This document shows positions 63,295 through 64,000 of a stretch of DNA of 64,000 nucleotides, piece by piece (position 1 is the first letter of the stretch; each line of letters opens with the position of its first letter). The notes beneath the pieces were generated by a model. The model was not told the origin of the DNA and did no database searches. It saw nothing but the letters and a program-made list of their open reading frames with translations. A program made the translations under genes and the position numbers. Source of the stretch: Symbiodinium natans. Lineage: Eukaryota > Sar > Dinophyceae > Suessiales > Symbiodiniaceae. The stretch is from contig CAJNDS010000512.1 of assembly GCA_905221605.1 (NCBI GenBank), positions 57,194-121,193 on the forward strand. Reading direction: 5' to 3'.

Positions 63295-63820
63295 CAAATA
63301 AAATTCTTTCGGATATTAATGGCTTTGTCTGGTCTATAATAAATCATTTCTCTCGGGTCTTGGTGATTCTTTCTGGTTTATTTTTATCTGTAGGTCTTGG
63401 TTGTTTTTTCTGGCTTATTTAATCGTAATAAATTATACCTCTGGGTCTTGGTGGATTTTTCTGAAATGTTCTCTTTTAATGATTTTGTCTGACTTCTTTT
63501 TACTTACATTAAGTCGTAATCCTGGGGTCTTGATGACTCTTGTTGGCTTAGTTTTGTCTGTATTAAATCGTACCCCCGGGCCTTGATGACTCTTTCTAAT
63601 TTATTCTTATGAAAAAAAACCATACGTCTGGGTATGAGTGGCTCTTTCTGGTGTATTCTTGCTTGTACTAGATTATACTCTCGGACTTTGGTGGTTCTTT
63701 CTGATTTATTCTTATCTATAATAAATCGTATCTTCTGGTATTGGTGGTTCTTTCTGACTCATTCTCATTTATAATTATATTCTCGATCTTGGTGATTATT
63801 TCGGGTCTATATTTGACCCA
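63295..63820. repeat. AT-rich degenerate tandem repeat
   Basis: At least eight diverged copies (spacing ~47-87 bases) of a unit with the words TAAATCGTA, GGTCTTGGTGATTCTTTCTG and TTTATTCTTATCTA. Base composition shifts sharply to AT-rich from ~63170. Confidence 0.8.
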
Positions 63821-64000
63821 AATAAATCGTCCCCCTTCCATGGTGTCGAATTCTCACTTTTGTTCTAGTTGGAGGTGGGCTTTGGAAGTCAACTGGCGTT
63901 GTCGGACGACTGTTGTGGGCTTGTCTTATATGGGCTTACCCTTGGTTCCCTGGACATGGACACGAGGGTAGCATTTCTTGGAAACGTCCTCTGGGCGAGT

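Overview
The window looks like nuclear DNA of a dinoflagellate, most likely a Symbiodiniaceae-like alga. The evidence is TTTAGGG-type telomeric repeats, complete and degenerate, scattered throughout; an intron-rich gene whose introns mostly start with GC or GA instead of GT; tandem near-identical single-exon genes; and a retrotransposon that carries a C5-cytosine methyltransferase, a combination reported for dinoflagellates. Genes recognised with confidence are all on the + strand.

Layout. (1) 1-15.4 kb: a tandem array of ~2.26-kb units, each with one PPPDE/DeSI-type thiol peptidase gene. Three copies are intact (5622, 7885, 11327) and two are broken (3358, ~12970); both broken copies contain local inverted duplications. 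A ~1.8-2 kb segmental duplication (1-1773 and 13325-15396) flanks the array. An ~1.1-kb hAT-like non-autonomous insertion built of 8-mer arrays sits in the 3' flank of the 7885 copy. (2) 15.5-50.5 kb: the V-type H+-ATPase subunit B gene, reconstructed from 30 small exons by conserved protein blocks and consistent splice phases. Its introns hold an intact histidine-phosphatase gene, a fourth intact DeSI gene, and, in one 19.6-kb GC-AG intron, a telomeric array, a 2.7-kb 49-bp satellite, an AT-rich repeat block and an 8.6-kb tyrosine-recombinase retrotransposon. (3) 53-57.6 kb: exons of a PARP-type ADP-ribosyltransferase catalytic domain with its H-Y-E residues. (4) 57.6-64 kb: mostly non-coding, with a possible J-domain ORF, a CCCTAAAAAA array and an AT-rich degenerate tandem repeat at the end.

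The most notable object is the retrotransposon at 38718-47301. It has split direct repeats (A1 - ORFs - B1 - A2 - B2), a tyrosine recombinase as first long ORF, a CCCH zinc-finger Gag-like ORF, then a DNA methyltransferase fused in frame to the N-terminal part of a reverse transcriptase, with the RT catalytic core and RNase H in the -1 frame. A1 and A2 are identical over 135 bp, and the element is flanked by a perfect 122-bp direct duplication of neighbouring DNA. It is therefore probably a recent insertion, although one in-frame stop and one frame break interrupt its polyprotein.

Exon coordinates of split genes come from reading conserved protein blocks by eye; most are good to a few bases, some are approximate. 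No alignment or database search was run.
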